Positions 7,688 to 18,263 of a stretch of DNA of 64,000 bases are shown in pieces. The stretch covers positions 1,302,001-1,366,000 of the forward strand of contig NZ_AP023176.1 of assembly GCF_013426895.1 (NCBI RefSeq), read 5' to 3'. The notes below the pieces were generated by a model. That model made no database searches and had not been told where the DNA came from. It saw only the letters and a program-made list of their open reading frames with translations. Within the stretch, counting starts at the first letter, position 1, and each line of letters begins with the position of its first letter. The DNA comes from Paraburkholderia largidicola (GTDB lineage Bacteria > Pseudomonadota > Gammaproteobacteria > Burkholderiales > Burkholderiaceae). A program made the position numbers and the translations under genes.

Positions 7688-10600
7688 TCAGAACCTCCAC
7701 GCGAAGCGCCCCGAAATTGCGTTGTCGTGCGAGCCGCCGCCATACTGGCCGCTATACGACACGCCGAGCGTCATGTTCTTCGCGAGGTTCGCATCGACAC
7801 CCAGTTCGACGACGGCGCTGTCACGCGCGATCGGCACGCCTGCCACATCGAACGACGAACTGCCGCCGACGAACGCCAGCGTCGAACTCGGCTGCGAGTT
7901 GCCGAACGCATGGCGCCAGCCTGTCATGGCATGCGCGCTGAACGCGGCGCCCGGCAATTCGCCAAGCCGCGTCGCGATGCGCAAACCCAAGGTCGAAAAG
8001 CCGAAGTTGTCGGTTTCGCCGTTGCTGCGCAGCGCGCTGTCGCCGCCGTTCTCGGTGAAGCCATCCGTATGCAGGTTCACATACGCGAGTCCCGCGAACG
8101 GCTCGATCGCGAAACGGTTGAAGGGCACCGCATAGCCCACTTCGCCGAACACCTGCGCCGTTTTCGCCGTGTAATCGGCGCTGTCGTGATCCGTGAAGCC
8201 GGTGAAACCCGGATAACGGTCCATGCTCACGTCGTTCCATGAATACGACGCGCCCAGCCGCACGCCGACGGGTCCGTATTGCGCGCCGCCGTACATTGCG
8301 ACGTGATAGCTGTCGACGGACGCCGACGAATTCAGATCGTTGTCGAGCGAGCTATGCCCGAAGCCGCCCGCGACGCCGAAACGCCACGTGTCGTTCAGCG
8401 CCATATCCGCGCCGCCGATGAAACCCGTCGTCGTACGGTCGATACCCGAAGCATTGCTGTCGCCCGCGAGCCGGCTGTCGGCGCCGTAGGCCTGCGCCCA
8501 CACGACGGGCCGATACGGCCGCGAATCGGAGCACGCATCGGCGGCAGGCAGCGCGCCTTGCGCGCTGCGGTTATCGCACTGCGCGGAGCCCGACGACATC
8601 GCCGCCAGCGGCCCGCTCGAAGGCGCGAGACCCTGCCGCAGACGATCCGTCACGGCATCGCGCAGATAACGGCTGTCGAGCAGCAGCATGGTCTTCGTGC
8701 TCGCATGCAGTTCGCCGTCGAGCTGGTTGAACGCGACGCGCGCAGTCGGCACATCCGTCGACAGCAACGCGGGGATCAGCGCGCCCGTGTCGGGCAGCGT
8801 CGCCAGCGCGGTCGCCACGGCCGTTTCGTTCTTCGTCGTTGCAACCGACGAGAACGCCGCGCCGTTCGGCGTCATGCTGATGTAAACGTGCGTCGCGTCA
8901 TAGCTGAGCGTGGGCGTGAGAAACGCGAGGTTCGACGTGACGCCTTCGAAGGCTCCAGTCACGCCCTGGCTCGCGCTGACGATCGCGTAACTCGTCGACG
9001 GCGTATAGATGCCCTGCCCGGCCAATACCTGCACATTGCCGCCCGCGAGCGTCGCGCCTCCCGTCGATGCGACCGTTCCACTCTGCGCCGGCGTGGCCGC
9101 GACATTCAGCTGCGAGCCCTGCTCGAACAAGACGTTGCCCGTCACGTTCAGGCTGTGGCCCGGCTGACCGGCTAGCGCCATCGCCCCGTTGCGCACGATC
9201 AGCCCGCCGATCGTGCCCGTTCCCGTGAGCGTCGCGCCGGGCTGCACGGTCACCGTCGAGTTCGCTGCCGAACCCGTCACCGACAGCGTGCCCGACGAGA
9301 CCGTGGTCGGTCCGCTGTAGGTATTGGTGCCGCTCAGCGTCAACGTGTCGACGCCCGCCTTGTTGACCGATCCCGTGCCCGACAGCGAGCCCGCAAAGTT
9401 GCCGCCGCCCGTGACGGTGAGCGCCGCGTTGCCGAGATTGATCGACGCGCCCGACAGGCCGTTCAGCGACGCGAGGAACAGGTGCAGCGGCGGCGCGGAG
9501 CCGGCCGTCTCGAGATCGAGCATGCCGCCGTTCATCGTCAGCCCGCCCGTGCCGAGTGCGCCGCTCGACGCCAGCGTCAGCGTGCCGCCGTTGACCACGG
9601 TGCCGCCTGCGTAGCTGTTGTCGCTGGCAAGCGTGAGATTCGCCGCACCGTTCTTGATGAAGCCGCCCGCGCCCGACACGACGCCCGACAGCGTCGTATC
9701 CGCGCTGCCGCCGATCGTCGCCGTCGCGTTCAGCACGACCGGGTTCGCGAGATTGACGGGCGCGGCCGCATCGAGCGTCGCTGGCGCGCCGACGGTCAGC
9801 GCGCCGCTGCCGAGCGCCGCATCGTTGCCGACGACGAGCTTGCCGCCCGTCAGCGTCGTGCCGCCCGTGTAGGTGTTCGCCGTCAGCAGCGTCTGCGTGC
9901 CGTTGCCCGCCTTGACGAGTCCACCCGTGCCGCCGATCGTGCCGCTGAACGTGCCATCGGAGCCGCCGCCGAGCATCAGAGTCGTCGCGCCGAGCGCCAC
10001 GTTCGTACCCGTCACGCCGGAGAGCGAGCCGATAGTCGGCGTGCCGGTCGTGCCGCTCACGTCGAACGCCGTGCCTGCGTTTGCAAGATCGACGTTGGTC
10101 GCGTTCGACAGCGTGCCCGTGCCGCCAAGCGCGAGCGTGCCCGCATTGACCGTCGTGGCGCCCGTGTAGGTGTTCGTGCCCGTGAGCGTTTCCGTGCCCG
10201 TGCCGACCTTGACGAGGCCGCCCGTGCCCGCGATGCCGCCCGAGAACGTGCCGTTGCTCGCGTCGCCTGACGTCAGCGTGTTCGCGCCGAGATTGATCGT
10301 GCCGCCGCCCGTCAGCGTGCCGAACGTCTGCATGCCGTTACCCGCCGACAGATCGAAGGTCGCGCCGTTCGCAACGTCGACGATGCCGCTTGCCGCGAGG
10401 CTCGCGTTCGCGCCGAGTGCGAGCGTGCCCGCGTTGACCTGCGTGCCGCCTGTGTACGTGTTGATGCCGTTCAACGTGAGCTTCGCTGCGCCGTCTTTGG
10501 TCAGGCCGCCCGTGCCGGCGATCGCGCCATTGAGCGTCAGATCGTTGGTGCCGGGCACGGTCAACCCGGCATTCAGCACGACGTTGTTGGCCAGCGTCGT

Positions 10601-13600
10601 TGCCGCGCTGCTGTCGAGCGTGCTCGCGCCGCCGACCGTCAACGCCCCCGTGCCGAGCGCCGAATTGTTGCCGACGATCAGGCCGCCCGCATTGAGCGTC
10701 GTGCCGCCGCTGTAGGTGTTCGCGCCCGTCAGCGTTTCGACGCCTGCGCCCTGCTTGACGAGCCCGCCCGTGCCTGTGACGGTGCTGGCAAGCGTCTGGT
10801 TGGACGCATCGCCGAACGTCAGCGACTTGCCGCCGAGCGCGACCGTGCTGCCCGCTGCGCCCGCCAGTGCGCCGACCGTCTGGTTGCCCGCCGCGCCGCT
10901 GATATCGAACCCGGCGCCTGCGCCCGCAACGTTGACCGCACCCGTCGACGCGAGGCTGCCCGCACCCGACAGGGCGAGCACGCCTGCGTTGATGGTCGTG
11001 CCGCCCGTGTAGGTGTTCGTGTTGGTGAGCGTCTCGGTGCCGTTGCCCGCCTTGACGATGCCGCCCGTGCCGCTGATCGTGCCGCCGAAGGTCTGGTTCG
11101 ACGCATCGCCGAAGCTCAGCGTGTTCGCGCCGAGCGTCACGTCGCCGCCGGCGCCCGCAAGCGCGCCAATCGTCTGGTTCGCGCCCGAGCCGCTGATGTC
11201 GAAGCCCGTGCCCGGGCCGCCAAGCGCGACACTGCCCGTCGAAGCGAGACTGCCGCCCGCGCCGAGCGCGAGCGTGCCGTCGGCGATCGTCGTGCCGCCC
11301 GTGTAGGTGTTCGCGCCCGTCAACGTTTCGGTGCCCGTACCCACTTTCACGAGACTGCCCGTACCGCCGATTGCCCCGCTGAAAGTGCCGTCGGTGGCAT
11401 CGCCGAGCGTCAGTGAGTTCGCGCCGAGATTGATCGCGCCGCCGCCCGTCAGCGTGCCGAAGGTCTGCGTGCCGTTGCCCGCCGACAGATCGAAGGTCGC
11501 GCCGTCCGCGACATCGACGATGCCGCTTGCCGCGAGGCTCGCGCCCGCGCCGAGCGCGAGCGTGCCCGCGTTGACCTGCGTGCCGCCCGTGTACGTGTTG
11601 GCGCCGTTCAAGGTGAGCGTCGCTGCGCCGTCTTTCGTCAGACCGCCCGTGCCGGAGATCGAGCCGTCGAGCGTCAGGTCGTGACTGCCGAGCACCGTCA
11701 GTCCCGCGTTCAGCACGACATTGTTGGCGAGCGTCGTTGCCGTGCTGCTGTCGAGCGTGCTTGCGCCACCGACCGTCAACGCACCCGTGCCGAGCGCCGA
11801 ATTATTCCCGACGATGAGGCCGCCCGCGTTGAGCGTCGTGCCGCCGCTATAGGTGCTCGCGCCCGTCAGTGTTTCGACGCCCGAGCCGTTCTTCACGATG
11901 CCGCCCGTGCCCGTGATCGCACCTGCGAAGGTCTGGTCCGACGCGTCGCCGAACGTCAGCGAATTGCCGCCGAGCGCGACCGTGCTGCCCGCTGCGCCCG
12001 CCAGCGAGCCGACCGTCTGGTTGCTGGCTGCACCACTGATGTCGAACGCCGCGCCCGCGGCGGCAACGTTCACCGCGCCCGTCGCCGCGAGGCTGCCGCC
12101 GCCCGCGAGCGCCAGCGTGCCCGCATCGATCGTCGTGCCGCCCGTGTACGTGTTCGCGCCCGTCAGCGTCTGCGTGCCGCTGCCCTGCTTGACGATGCCG
12201 CCCGTGCCGCCGATCGAACCGCCGAACGTGCCGTTGGTCGCGTTGCCGAACGTCAGCGTGTTCGCGCCGAGCGTGACGTTCGTGCCGGCCACGCCCGTCA
12301 ATGCGCCGATCGTCGGCGCGCCCGTTGCCGCGCTGATATCGAAGCCCGCGCCAGTATTCGCCAGATTCACGTCCGTCGACGACGACAGACTGCCCGCGCC
12401 CGCCAGCGCCAGCGTGCCGCCGTTGATCGTCGTGCTGCCGGTGTAGGTATTCGCGCCTGTCAGCGTTTCCGTGCCGCTGCCCTGCTTGACGAGACCGCCC
12501 GTGCCGCTGATCGCGCTGCCGAGCGTTTGCGAGGTCGCATCGCCGAATGCCAGCGTGTTCCCGCCGAGCGCGATCGTGCTGCCCGCTGCGCCCGACAGCG
12601 CGCCGACAGTCTGATTCGCGCCCGCATTGCCGATATCGAATGACGAGCTGCCGCTTGCCAGGTTCACCGCGCCCGTTGCCGCAAGGCTGCCGCCCGCGCC
12701 GAGCGCAAGTGTGCCGTCTGCGATCGTCGTGCCGCCCGTGTACGTGTTCGCACCCGTCAGCGTCTCGGTGCCGCTGCCCTGCTTGACGATGCCGCCCGTG
12801 CCGCTGATCGCGCTGCCCAGCGTTTGCGAACTCGCGTCGCCGAATGTCAGCGTGTTCCCGCCGAGCGTGATCGAACTGCCGTTCACGCCGGACAACGCGC
12901 CGACGGTCTGATCGGCGCCCGCGCCGCTGATGTCGAAGCCGGAACCGATGCCGTTCAGCGTGACGCCACCCGTCGCGGCGAGACTGCCGCCCGCGCCGAT
13001 CGCGAGCGTGCCCGCGTCGATGGCCGTGCCGCCCGTGAAGGTGTTGGTGCCCGTCAATGTTTCGGTGCCCGAACCAACCTTCACGAGACTGCCGCTGCCG
13101 CCGATCGAACCGCTGAACGTGCCGTCCGCCGGGCCACCGACAGTCAGCACGTTCGAGCCGAGAATCACATTGCCGCCGCCCGTCAGCGTGCCGAAGGTCT
13201 GCAGGCCGTTGCCCGCCGACAGGTCGAAGGTCGCGCCCGTCACGACATCGACGATGCCGCTCGCGGCAAGGCTCGCGTTCGCGCCGAGCGCGAGCGTGCC
13301 GGCGTTGACCTGGGTGCCGCCCGTGTAGGTATTGGCACCGTTCAGCGTGAGCGTGGCCGCGCCGTCTTTCGTCAGACCGCCCGTCCCTGAGATCGCGCCG
13401 TTGAGCGTCAGGTCGTTCGTGCCGAGCACGGTCAACCCGGCGTTCAGCGCGACGTTGTTGCCGAGCGTTGCCGCGGACGTCGTGTCGAGCGTGCTCGCGC
13501 CGCCGACCGTCAGTGTGCCGGTGCCAAGCGCCGCGTCGTTGCCGAGCACGAGGCCGCCTGCATTGAGCGTCGTGCCGCCGCTGTACGTGCTGGCGCCCGT

Positions 13601-16600
13601 CAGCGTCTGCACGCCTGCACCCTGCTTGACGATGCCGCCTGTGCCGCTGATCGTGCCGTCGAACGTCTGGTCGGTAGCGTCGCCGAAGCTCAACGTATTC
13701 GCGCCGAGCGACACCGTGCTGCCCGCCACGCCCGACAGCGCGCCGACGGTCTGGTTTGCGCCTGCATTGGCGATGTCGAACGCAGCGCCTGCGCCACCCA
13801 GCGTCACGCCGCCGCTCGCCGCGAGACTGCCACCCGCGCCGAGCGCGAGCGTGCCCGCGTTGATCGTCGCGCCGCCCGTGAAGGTGTTCGCGCCCGTCAG
13901 CGTCTCAGTGCCGCTACCCTCTTTGACCAGACCGCCCGTGCCGTTGATCGAACCGCCGAACGCGCCATTGTTCGCATTGCCAAGTATCAGCGTATTCGCG
14001 CCGAGCGCCACGCTCGTACCGCTTACGCCATTGAGCACGCCGATGGTCGGCGCAGCACTCGCGCCGCTGACGTCGAGCGCCGCGCCGGCGTTCGCGAGAT
14101 TCATATCCGTCGATGCCGACAGGTTGCCCGCGCCCGACAGCGCAAGCGTCCCGGCATTGACGGTTGCCGGCCCCGTGAAGGTGTTCGCGCCTGCGAGCGT
14201 CAGCGTTGCCGCGCCGTTTTTCGTCAGGCTTCCCGAGCCCGACAGCGCACCGTTCAGCGTCAGGTCGTTCGAGCCGAGCACCGTCAGCCCGGCATTCAGC
14301 GCGATGTTGTTGGCGAGTGTTAGCGATGTGCTGCTGTCGAGCGTCGCCCCGCCGTTCACCGATACCGCGCCCGAACCGAGCCCTGCGTTGTTGCCGAGTA
14401 CCAGGCCGCCCGCATTGAGCGCCGTGCCGCCGCTATACGTGTTGGCGCCCGCGAGCGTCTGCACGCCGCTCCCCTGCTTGACGATGCCGCCCGTGCCCGC
14501 GAGCGTGCCGGCAAACACCTGGTTGGTCGAATCGCCGAAGCTCAGCGTGTTCGCGCCGAGCGACACCGTGCTGCCCGCGACGCCTGCGAGCGAGCCGATC
14601 GTCTGGTTGGCGCCCGAAGCGCTGATGTCGAATGCCGATCCCACGCCCGAGAGCGTGACGCCGCCGTTTGCCGCGAGGCTGCCGCCCGCGCCGAGTGCTA
14701 GCGTGCCCGCATTGACGGTCGCGCCGCCCGTGAAGGTGTTCGCGCCCGTCAGCGTCTGCGTGCCGCTGCCCCGTTTGACGACGCCGCCCGTGCCGCCGAT
14801 CGTGCCCGCGTAGGTCGAACTGGCCGTGCCGCCCAGCGTCAGCGTGCGGGCGCCGAGCGCCACCGCGCTGCCCGCGACGCCCGTCAACGTGCCGATGGTG
14901 CGGTTGCCGTTTGCACCGCTGATATCGAAGCCGGCGCCCGCATTGGCGAGATTCAGGTTGGTTGCGGCCGTTAATGCGCCAGCGCCCGATAGTGCAAGCG
15001 TCCCCGCGTTGACCGTCGCACTGCCTGTGAAGGCGTTTGCGCCCGTCAGCGTTTCGGTGCCTGCGCCCTGCTTGACGATGCCACCCGGGCCGCTGATCGC
15101 GCCGCCGAAGGTCTGGTTCGACGCATCGCCGAAGCTCAACGTGTTCGCGCCGAGCGTCACGCCGCCTGCCGTGCCGGCGAGCGCGCCGATCGTCTGGTTC
15201 GCGCCGGACGCGCTGATATCGAAACTCGCGCCCGCGCCGCCGAGCGTCACGCCACCCGCTGCGGCAAGGCTCCCGCCCGCGCCGAGCGCGAGCGTCCCTG
15301 CGTTGATCGTCGTGCCGCCTGTGTAGGTGTTCGCGGCCGTCAGCGTCTGCGTGCCCGTGCCTTGCTTGAGGATGCCGCCCGTGCCGCCGATCGTGCCGCC
15401 GAAGCTGCGGTTCGTCGTATCGCCGAACGCGAGCGCATTCGCTCCGAGTGCGATCGTGCTGCCCGTCACACCTGATAGCGCACCGATGGTCTGTGCACCC
15501 GTTGCGCCGGTGATATCGAATGCCGTGCCTGCACCAGCAAGATTGAGCGCGCCGCTCGCCGCGAGACTGCCGCCCGCGCCGAGCGCAAGCGTGCCTGCGT
15601 TGACGGTCGTGCCGCCTGTATAAGTACTCGCGCCCGTTAGCGTCTGCGTACCGCTGCCCTGCTTGACGATACCGCCCGTGCCGCTGATCGCGCTGCCGAG
15701 CGTTTGCGAACTCGCGTCGCCAAACGTCAGCGTGTTGGCGCCGAGCCCGACGCTGGTGCCGGCCACACCGGACAGCGCGCCGATCGTGCGCGCGCCGCTC
15801 GCTGCGCCGATGTTGAATTGCGCGCCCACGCCAGCGAGGTTGACGGCGCTGCCCGTTGCAAGACTGCCGCTGCCGGACAACGCGAGCGTGCCGCCATTGA
15901 TCGTCGTGCCGCCCGTATATGTGTTCGCGCCGCTCAGCGTTTGCGTGCCCGTGCCCTGCTTGATGAGGCCACCCGTGCCGCTGATCGCGCCGCTCAACGC
16001 GAGGCTGTTCGCATCGCCGAAGGTCAGCGTGCGCGCGCCGAGCAACACGTTGCCGCTGCCCGACAGTTCGGCGAGCGTCTGGTTCGCCGTGGCTGCACTG
16101 ATGTCGAGCGCAGTCCCCGCAGCGTTCAATATCACCGAGCCCGTCGGCGCAAGCGTTCCCGCGCCCGTCACGGCTAGCGTGCCGCCATTCACCGTCGCGG
16201 GTCCCGTGAAGGTATTCGCGCCCGTGAGCGTCAACGTGGCCGCGCCGTTCTTCGTGAGACCGCCGCTGCCGGCGATGGCCCCTGCGAGCGTCAGCGCATT
16301 GCTGCCGCCAAGGCTCAGCACCGTGCCGCTGCCCAGATTGACTGCGTTGCCGAGCGCAAGTCCGGCCGCGCTGGTATCGAGCGTGCTCGATGCATTCACG
16401 TTGAGCGCGCCAGTGCCGAGCGCCGTGTTGTTCGACAGCACGAGTCCGCCGCCAGCCAGGTTCGTGCCGCCCGTATAGCTGTTGTTGCCCGTGAGCGTTA
16501 GCGTGCCCGCGCCCGTCTTCGTCAATGCGCCGCTGCCGCTCGCCGCGCCGGACAGCGTCATCGGATTGGCGCCCGCGACCGTCAGGCCACCCGAGCCGAA

Positions 16601-17719
16601 CAGCAGCGCGTTGCCAAGGTTCAATCCTGCCGTTGCCGTTTGCAGCGCGCCGCCCGTCGACGTGATCGTCCCTGTGCCGAGGCTCGCGCTGTTGTCGATG
16701 TTCACGACGGCGCCCGATGCAAGCGCCGCATCGCTGACGCTCGATGCGCCGTTCAAGGTCCACGTGCCGCTATCGACGGCGAGGTGGTTGAAGTTGATGT
16801 AGTTCGCAATGCCCATCTGCCCCGTGGCAGGACCGCCCCCTGCCTGCTGCAGGCGCAGCGTGTTATTGCCGCCCGCGCCGCCGTCGACGATGCCCGCCGC
16901 CGCGAAGCCAAGATTGAAACCGAGCACGCCGAGTACGTTGCCCGACACACCCGTGCCCGCCGACACCGACGAGCCGGTGCGCGCCGTAAACGTATTGGTG
17001 CTGCCCGCGCCCATCGACACGCTGCCGACGATCGTGCCCGCATTGACGAAGGTATTGCCCGCCCCGGGCGTCGCCGATGCCTCGAACGCGACGCGGCCAT
17101 TGATGGTGCCCGTACTGCTGTTGGTGAACACGACCTGGCCGCCGCCGTAGAAGGCTGCCGTCGCCAGATCGCCCGTGCCGACAGAAACGCCTGCGAGCGC
17201 GGACGCCCCCATCAAGCCGCTGTTCGTGATGTTCGTGACGCCGCCCGTGCCGTTCTGCACCGAGAGCGCGAGGCCCGTCAGACTGCTCAGGTTCACGCCG
17301 AGCAGGCCCATGGTGCCGTTCATCGTGCCCGTGTTCGTCACGTTGACGGTGCTCGCCGCCGCATTGCCGATGACCGTGCCCGTGGACAGAATACTGAGCG
17401 CGCCGAGCAGCGATGGATCGATCGTGCCCGCGTTGTTCAGCGTGACGTTGTTGCCCGTCAGCGTCAGCGCGTTACCCCCGACGCCCAGCAACACGCCGAG
17501 GGAAGAGCCTGTGTTGGTGGTAACGGTCAGATTATTGGCACTGCTCGAAAAGCTGGGTGCAAGCGGATTCGCCGCGCCCGAGCAGGTCACGGTCGACCCC
17601 GCGGTGCTGCATGCCGCTTCCGCCTCGCGCAGGCCCGCGGCATTGAATGCCAGAAATACGCTGACCGCAATTGCCGTTCTTTGCAGATTGAATGTATTCC
17701 GATCGATAACGCGTTTCAC
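7688..17719 (-). CDS. Giant repeat-rich autotransporter (type Va), about 3,343 aa
   Basis: The GTG at 17719 has GGGAG upstream and opens a standard signal peptide (MKRVIDRNTFNLQRTAIAVS..., cleavage near AEA-A, residue 36); an upstream in-frame start at 17803 would add 28 residues ahead of it. A passenger with several NLTVT/NVTLNN strands follows. It leads into a long array of autotransporter-associated beta-strand repeats ('GGIVKQGSGTQTLTGANTY' type); I count about 26. The last 275 or so residues form the membrane barrel, beginning 'VVWAQAYGADSRLAGDS' and ending 'RFAWRF' with the C-terminal phenylalanine typical of outer-membrane barrels. The product is presumably a very long fibrous adhesin displayed on the cell surface. 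No protease or lipase motif was seen. Between barrel and repeats lies a conserved 'GATLTGTGTIGGLIVRNGAM' region. Confidence 0.92.
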   Translation of the reverse strand: MKRVIDRNTFNLQRTAIAVSVFLAFNAAGLREAEAACSTAGSTVTCSGAANPLAPSFSSSANNLTVTTNTGSSLGVLLGVGGNALTLTGNNVTLNNAGTIDPSLLGALSILSTGTVIGNAAASTVNVTNTGTMNGTMGLLGVNLSSLTGLALSVQNGTGGVTNITNSGLMGASALAGVSVGTGDLATAAFYGGGQVVFTNSSTGTINGRVAFEASATPGAGNTFVNAGTIVGSVSMGAGSTNTFTARTGSSVSAGTGVSGNVLGVLGFNLGFAAAGIVDGGAGGNNTLRLQQAGGGPATGQMGIANYINFNHLAVDSGTWTLNGASSVSDAALASGAVVNIDNSASLGTGTITSTGGALQTATAGLNLGNALLFGSGGLTVAGANPMTLSGAASGSGALTKTGAGTLTLTGNNSYTGGTNLAGGGLVLSNNTALGTGALNVNASSTLDTSAAGLALGNAVNLGSGTVLSLGGSNALTLAGAIAGSGGLTKNGAATLTLTGANTFTGPATVNGGTLAVTGAGTLAPTGSVILNAAGTALDISAATANQTLAELSGSGNVLLGARTLTFGDANSLALSGAISGTGGLIKQGTGTQTLSGANTYTGGTTINGGTLALSGSGSLATGSAVNLAGVGAQFNIGAASGARTIGALSGVAGTSVGLGANTLTFGDASSQTLGSAISGTGGIVKQGSGTQTLTGASTYTGGTTVNAGTLALGAGGSLAASGALNLAGAGTAFDITGATGAQTIGALSGVTGSTIALGANALAFGDTTNRSFGGTIGGTGGILKQGTGTQTLTAANTYTGGTTINAGTLALGAGGSLAAAGGVTLGGAGASFDISASGANQTIGALAGTAGGVTLGANTLSFGDASNQTFGGAISGPGGIVKQGAGTETLTGANAFTGSATVNAGTLALSGAGALTAATNLNLANAGAGFDISGANGNRTIGTLTGVAGSAVALGARTLTLGGTASSTYAGTIGGTGGVVKRGSGTQTLTGANTFTGGATVNAGTLALGAGGSLAANGGVTLSGVGSAFDISASGANQTIGSLAGVAGSTVSLGANTLSFGDSTNQVFAGTLAGTGGIVKQGSGVQTLAGANTYSGGTALNAGGLVLGNNAGLGSGAVSVNGGATLDSSTSLTLANNIALNAGLTVLGSNDLTLNGALSGSGSLTKNGAATLTLAGANTFTGPATVNAGTLALSGAGNLSASTDMNLANAGAALDVSGASAAPTIGVLNGVSGTSVALGANTLILGNANNGAFGGSINGTGGLVKEGSGTETLTGANTFTGGATINAGTLALGAGGSLAASGGVTLGGAGAAFDIANAGANQTVGALSGVAGSTVSLGANTLSFGDATDQTFDGTISGTGGIVKQGAGVQTLTGASTYSGGTTLNAGGLVLGNDAALGTGTLTVGGASTLDTTSAATLGNNVALNAGLTVLGTNDLTLNGAISGTGGLTKDGAATLTLNGANTYTGGTQVNAGTLALGANASLAASGIVDVVTGATFDLSAGNGLQTFGTLTGGGNVILGSNVLTVGGPADGTFSGSIGGSGSLVKVGSGTETLTGTNTFTGGTAIDAGTLAIGAGGSLAATGGVTLNGIGSGFDISGAGADQTVGALSGVNGSSITLGGNTLTFGDASSQTLGSAISGTGGIVKQGSGTETLTGANTYTGGTTIADGTLALGAGGSLAATGAVNLASGSSSFDIGNAGANQTVGALSGAAGSTIALGGNTLAFGDATSQTLGSAISGTGGLVKQGSGTETLTGANTYTGSTTINGGTLALAGAGSLSSSTDVNLANTGAGFDISAATGAPTIGALTGVAGTNVTLGANTLTFGNATNGTFGGSIGGTGGIVKQGSGTQTLTGANTYTGGTTIDAGTLALAGGGSLAATGAVNVAAAGAAFDISGAASNQTVGSLAGAAGSTVALGGNSLTFGDASDQTFAGAITGTGGIVKNGSGVETLTGASTYSGGTTLNAGGLIVGNNSALGTGALTVGGASTLDSSTATTLANNVVLNAGLTVLGSHDLTLDGSISGTGGLTKDGAATLTLNGANTYTGGTQVNAGTLALGAGASLAASGIVDVADGATFDLSAGNGTQTFGTLTGGGAINLGANSLTLGDATDGTFSGAIGGTGSLVKVGTGTETLTGANTYTGGTTIADGTLALGAGGSLASTGSVALGGPGTGFDISGSGANQTIGALAGAGGDVTLGANTLSFGDASNQTFGGTISGTGGIVKAGNGTETLTNTNTYTGGTTINAGVLALSGAGSLASTGAVNVAGAGAGFDISGAAGNQTVGALAGAAGSTVALGGKSLTFGDASNQTLASTVTGTGGLVKQGAGVETLTGANTYSGGTTLNAGGLIVGNNSALGTGALTVGGASTLDSSAATTLANNVVLNAGLTVPGTNDLTLNGAIAGTGGLTKDGAAKLTLNGINTYTGGTQVNAGTLALGANASLAASGIVDVANGATFDLSAGNGMQTFGTLTGGGTINLGANTLTSGDASNGTFSGGIAGTGGLVKVGTGTETLTGTNTYTGATTVNAGTLALGGTGTLSNATNVDLANAGTAFDVSGTTGTPTIGSLSGVTGTNVALGATTLMLGGGSDGTFSGTIGGTGGLVKAGNGTQTLLTANTYTGGTTLTGGKLVVGNDAALGSGALTVGAPATLDAAAPVNLANPVVLNATATIGGSADTTLSGVVSGAGGFIKNGAANLTLASDNSYAGGTVVNGGTLTLASSGALGTGGLTMNGGMLDLETAGSAPPLHLFLASLNGLSGASINLGNAALTVTGGGNFAGSLSGTGSVNKAGVDTLTLSGTNTYSGPTTVSSGTLSVTGSAANSTVTVQPGATLTGTGTIGGLIVRNGAMALAGQPGHSLNVTGNVLFEQGSQLNVAATPAQSGTVASTGGATLAGGNVQVLAGQGIYTPSTSYAIVSASQGVTGAFEGVTSNLAFLTPTLSYDATHVYISMTPNGAAFSSVATTKNETAVATALATLPDTGALIPALLSTDVPTARVAFNQLDGELHASTKTMLLLDSRYLRDAVTDRLRQGLAPSSGPLAAMSSGSAQCDNRSAQGALPAADACSDSRPYRPVVWAQAYGADSRLAGDSNASGIDRTTTGFIGGADMALNDTWRFGVAGGFGHSSLDNDLNSSASVDSYHVAMYGGAQYGPVGVRLGASYSWNDVSMDRYPGFTGFTDHDSADYTAKTAQVFGEVGYAVPFNRFAIEPFAGLAYVNLHTDGFTENGGDSALRSNGETDNFGFSTLGLRIATRLGELPGAAFSAHAMTGWRHAFGNSQPSSTLAFVGGSSSFDVAGVPIARDSAVVELGVDANLAKNMTLGVSYSGQYGGGSHDNAISGRFAWRF
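9840..16540 (-). repeat. Tandem repeat array coding the autotransporter stalk
   Basis: About 26 copies of a degenerate unit, mostly 220-330 bp and often near 300 bp, are visible at DNA level, for example recurring GCCGCCCGTGTAGGTGTTCG and GTCAGCGTTTCGGTGCC. A higher-order unit is also present. Near-identical blocks start at about 10,700, 11,840 and 13,570. Each encodes a 'GGLTKDGAATLTLNGANTYT' copy next to a 'GIVDV-GATFDLSAGNG-QTFGTLTGGG' segment. This points to duplication of multi-repeat blocks and a risk of assembly collapse. Confidence 0.85.
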
Positions 17720-17777
17720 GGAATCTCCCTCAGGACGTGAATCGGGTGAAAATCGAAAACTAAAATCCCGTTTTAAA

Positions 17778-17819
17778 CAGGCAATATCGATCCACCCGGT
17801 CAATATCGACAGGCAATAT
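17778..17819. promoter_or_regulatory. CAATAT direct repeats upstream of the giant autotransporter
   Basis: CAGGCAATAT occurs at 17778-17787 and 17810-17819; CAATATCGA at 17782-17790 and 17801-17809. They lie about 60-100 bases before the GTG at 17719, in low-GC DNA, and look like regulator half sites. Confidence 0.4.
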
Positions 17820-18263
17820 TTACAGTTAATATGCCGGTTTAATGGCGCGCTATTGCATGGGCGTGCGAAAGCCCGCGCGTCAGCGCCAATTAGCTAAAAC
17901 GGATATCGAATGGAGAATCGGGAGCGGTCAGGAATAGCGCATTCAGAAACCCCTCGGTAGCAGTGTCTCTCAGTTATGTTTGTTGACCTCTTTGGTATCG
18001 CCAGCATATACAAAGATAATCGTGCTTACAAAGTATTTCTTTCGATTGACCAACTATTGACTCACGAGCAATAAATGCGCGGACGATTTATGCCCCATTA
18101 ATATCGATTACTCGAAGCGCATTAATCTGGCCGGAACGTTTTATCGGAATGCAATGGGAATTGGCTTGCTCGATGAATTAACGAGTACCGTGGTTTTGGA
18201 GACAACCCGGCGTGAGATTCGCAGGGTGTCGGGAGGAAGCGCGAAGCAATGTGACGAGACAGA

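Noticed and set aside
9324..16802. Long plus-strand ORFs, some of several hundred codons, rich in Pro, Val, Ala and Ser
   Set aside because: They are the antisense image of the repeat-rich autotransporter: the regular codon bias leaves the opposite frames open. They lack ribosome sites and the pattern PPVPLIVPPKV merely mirrors the repeat.
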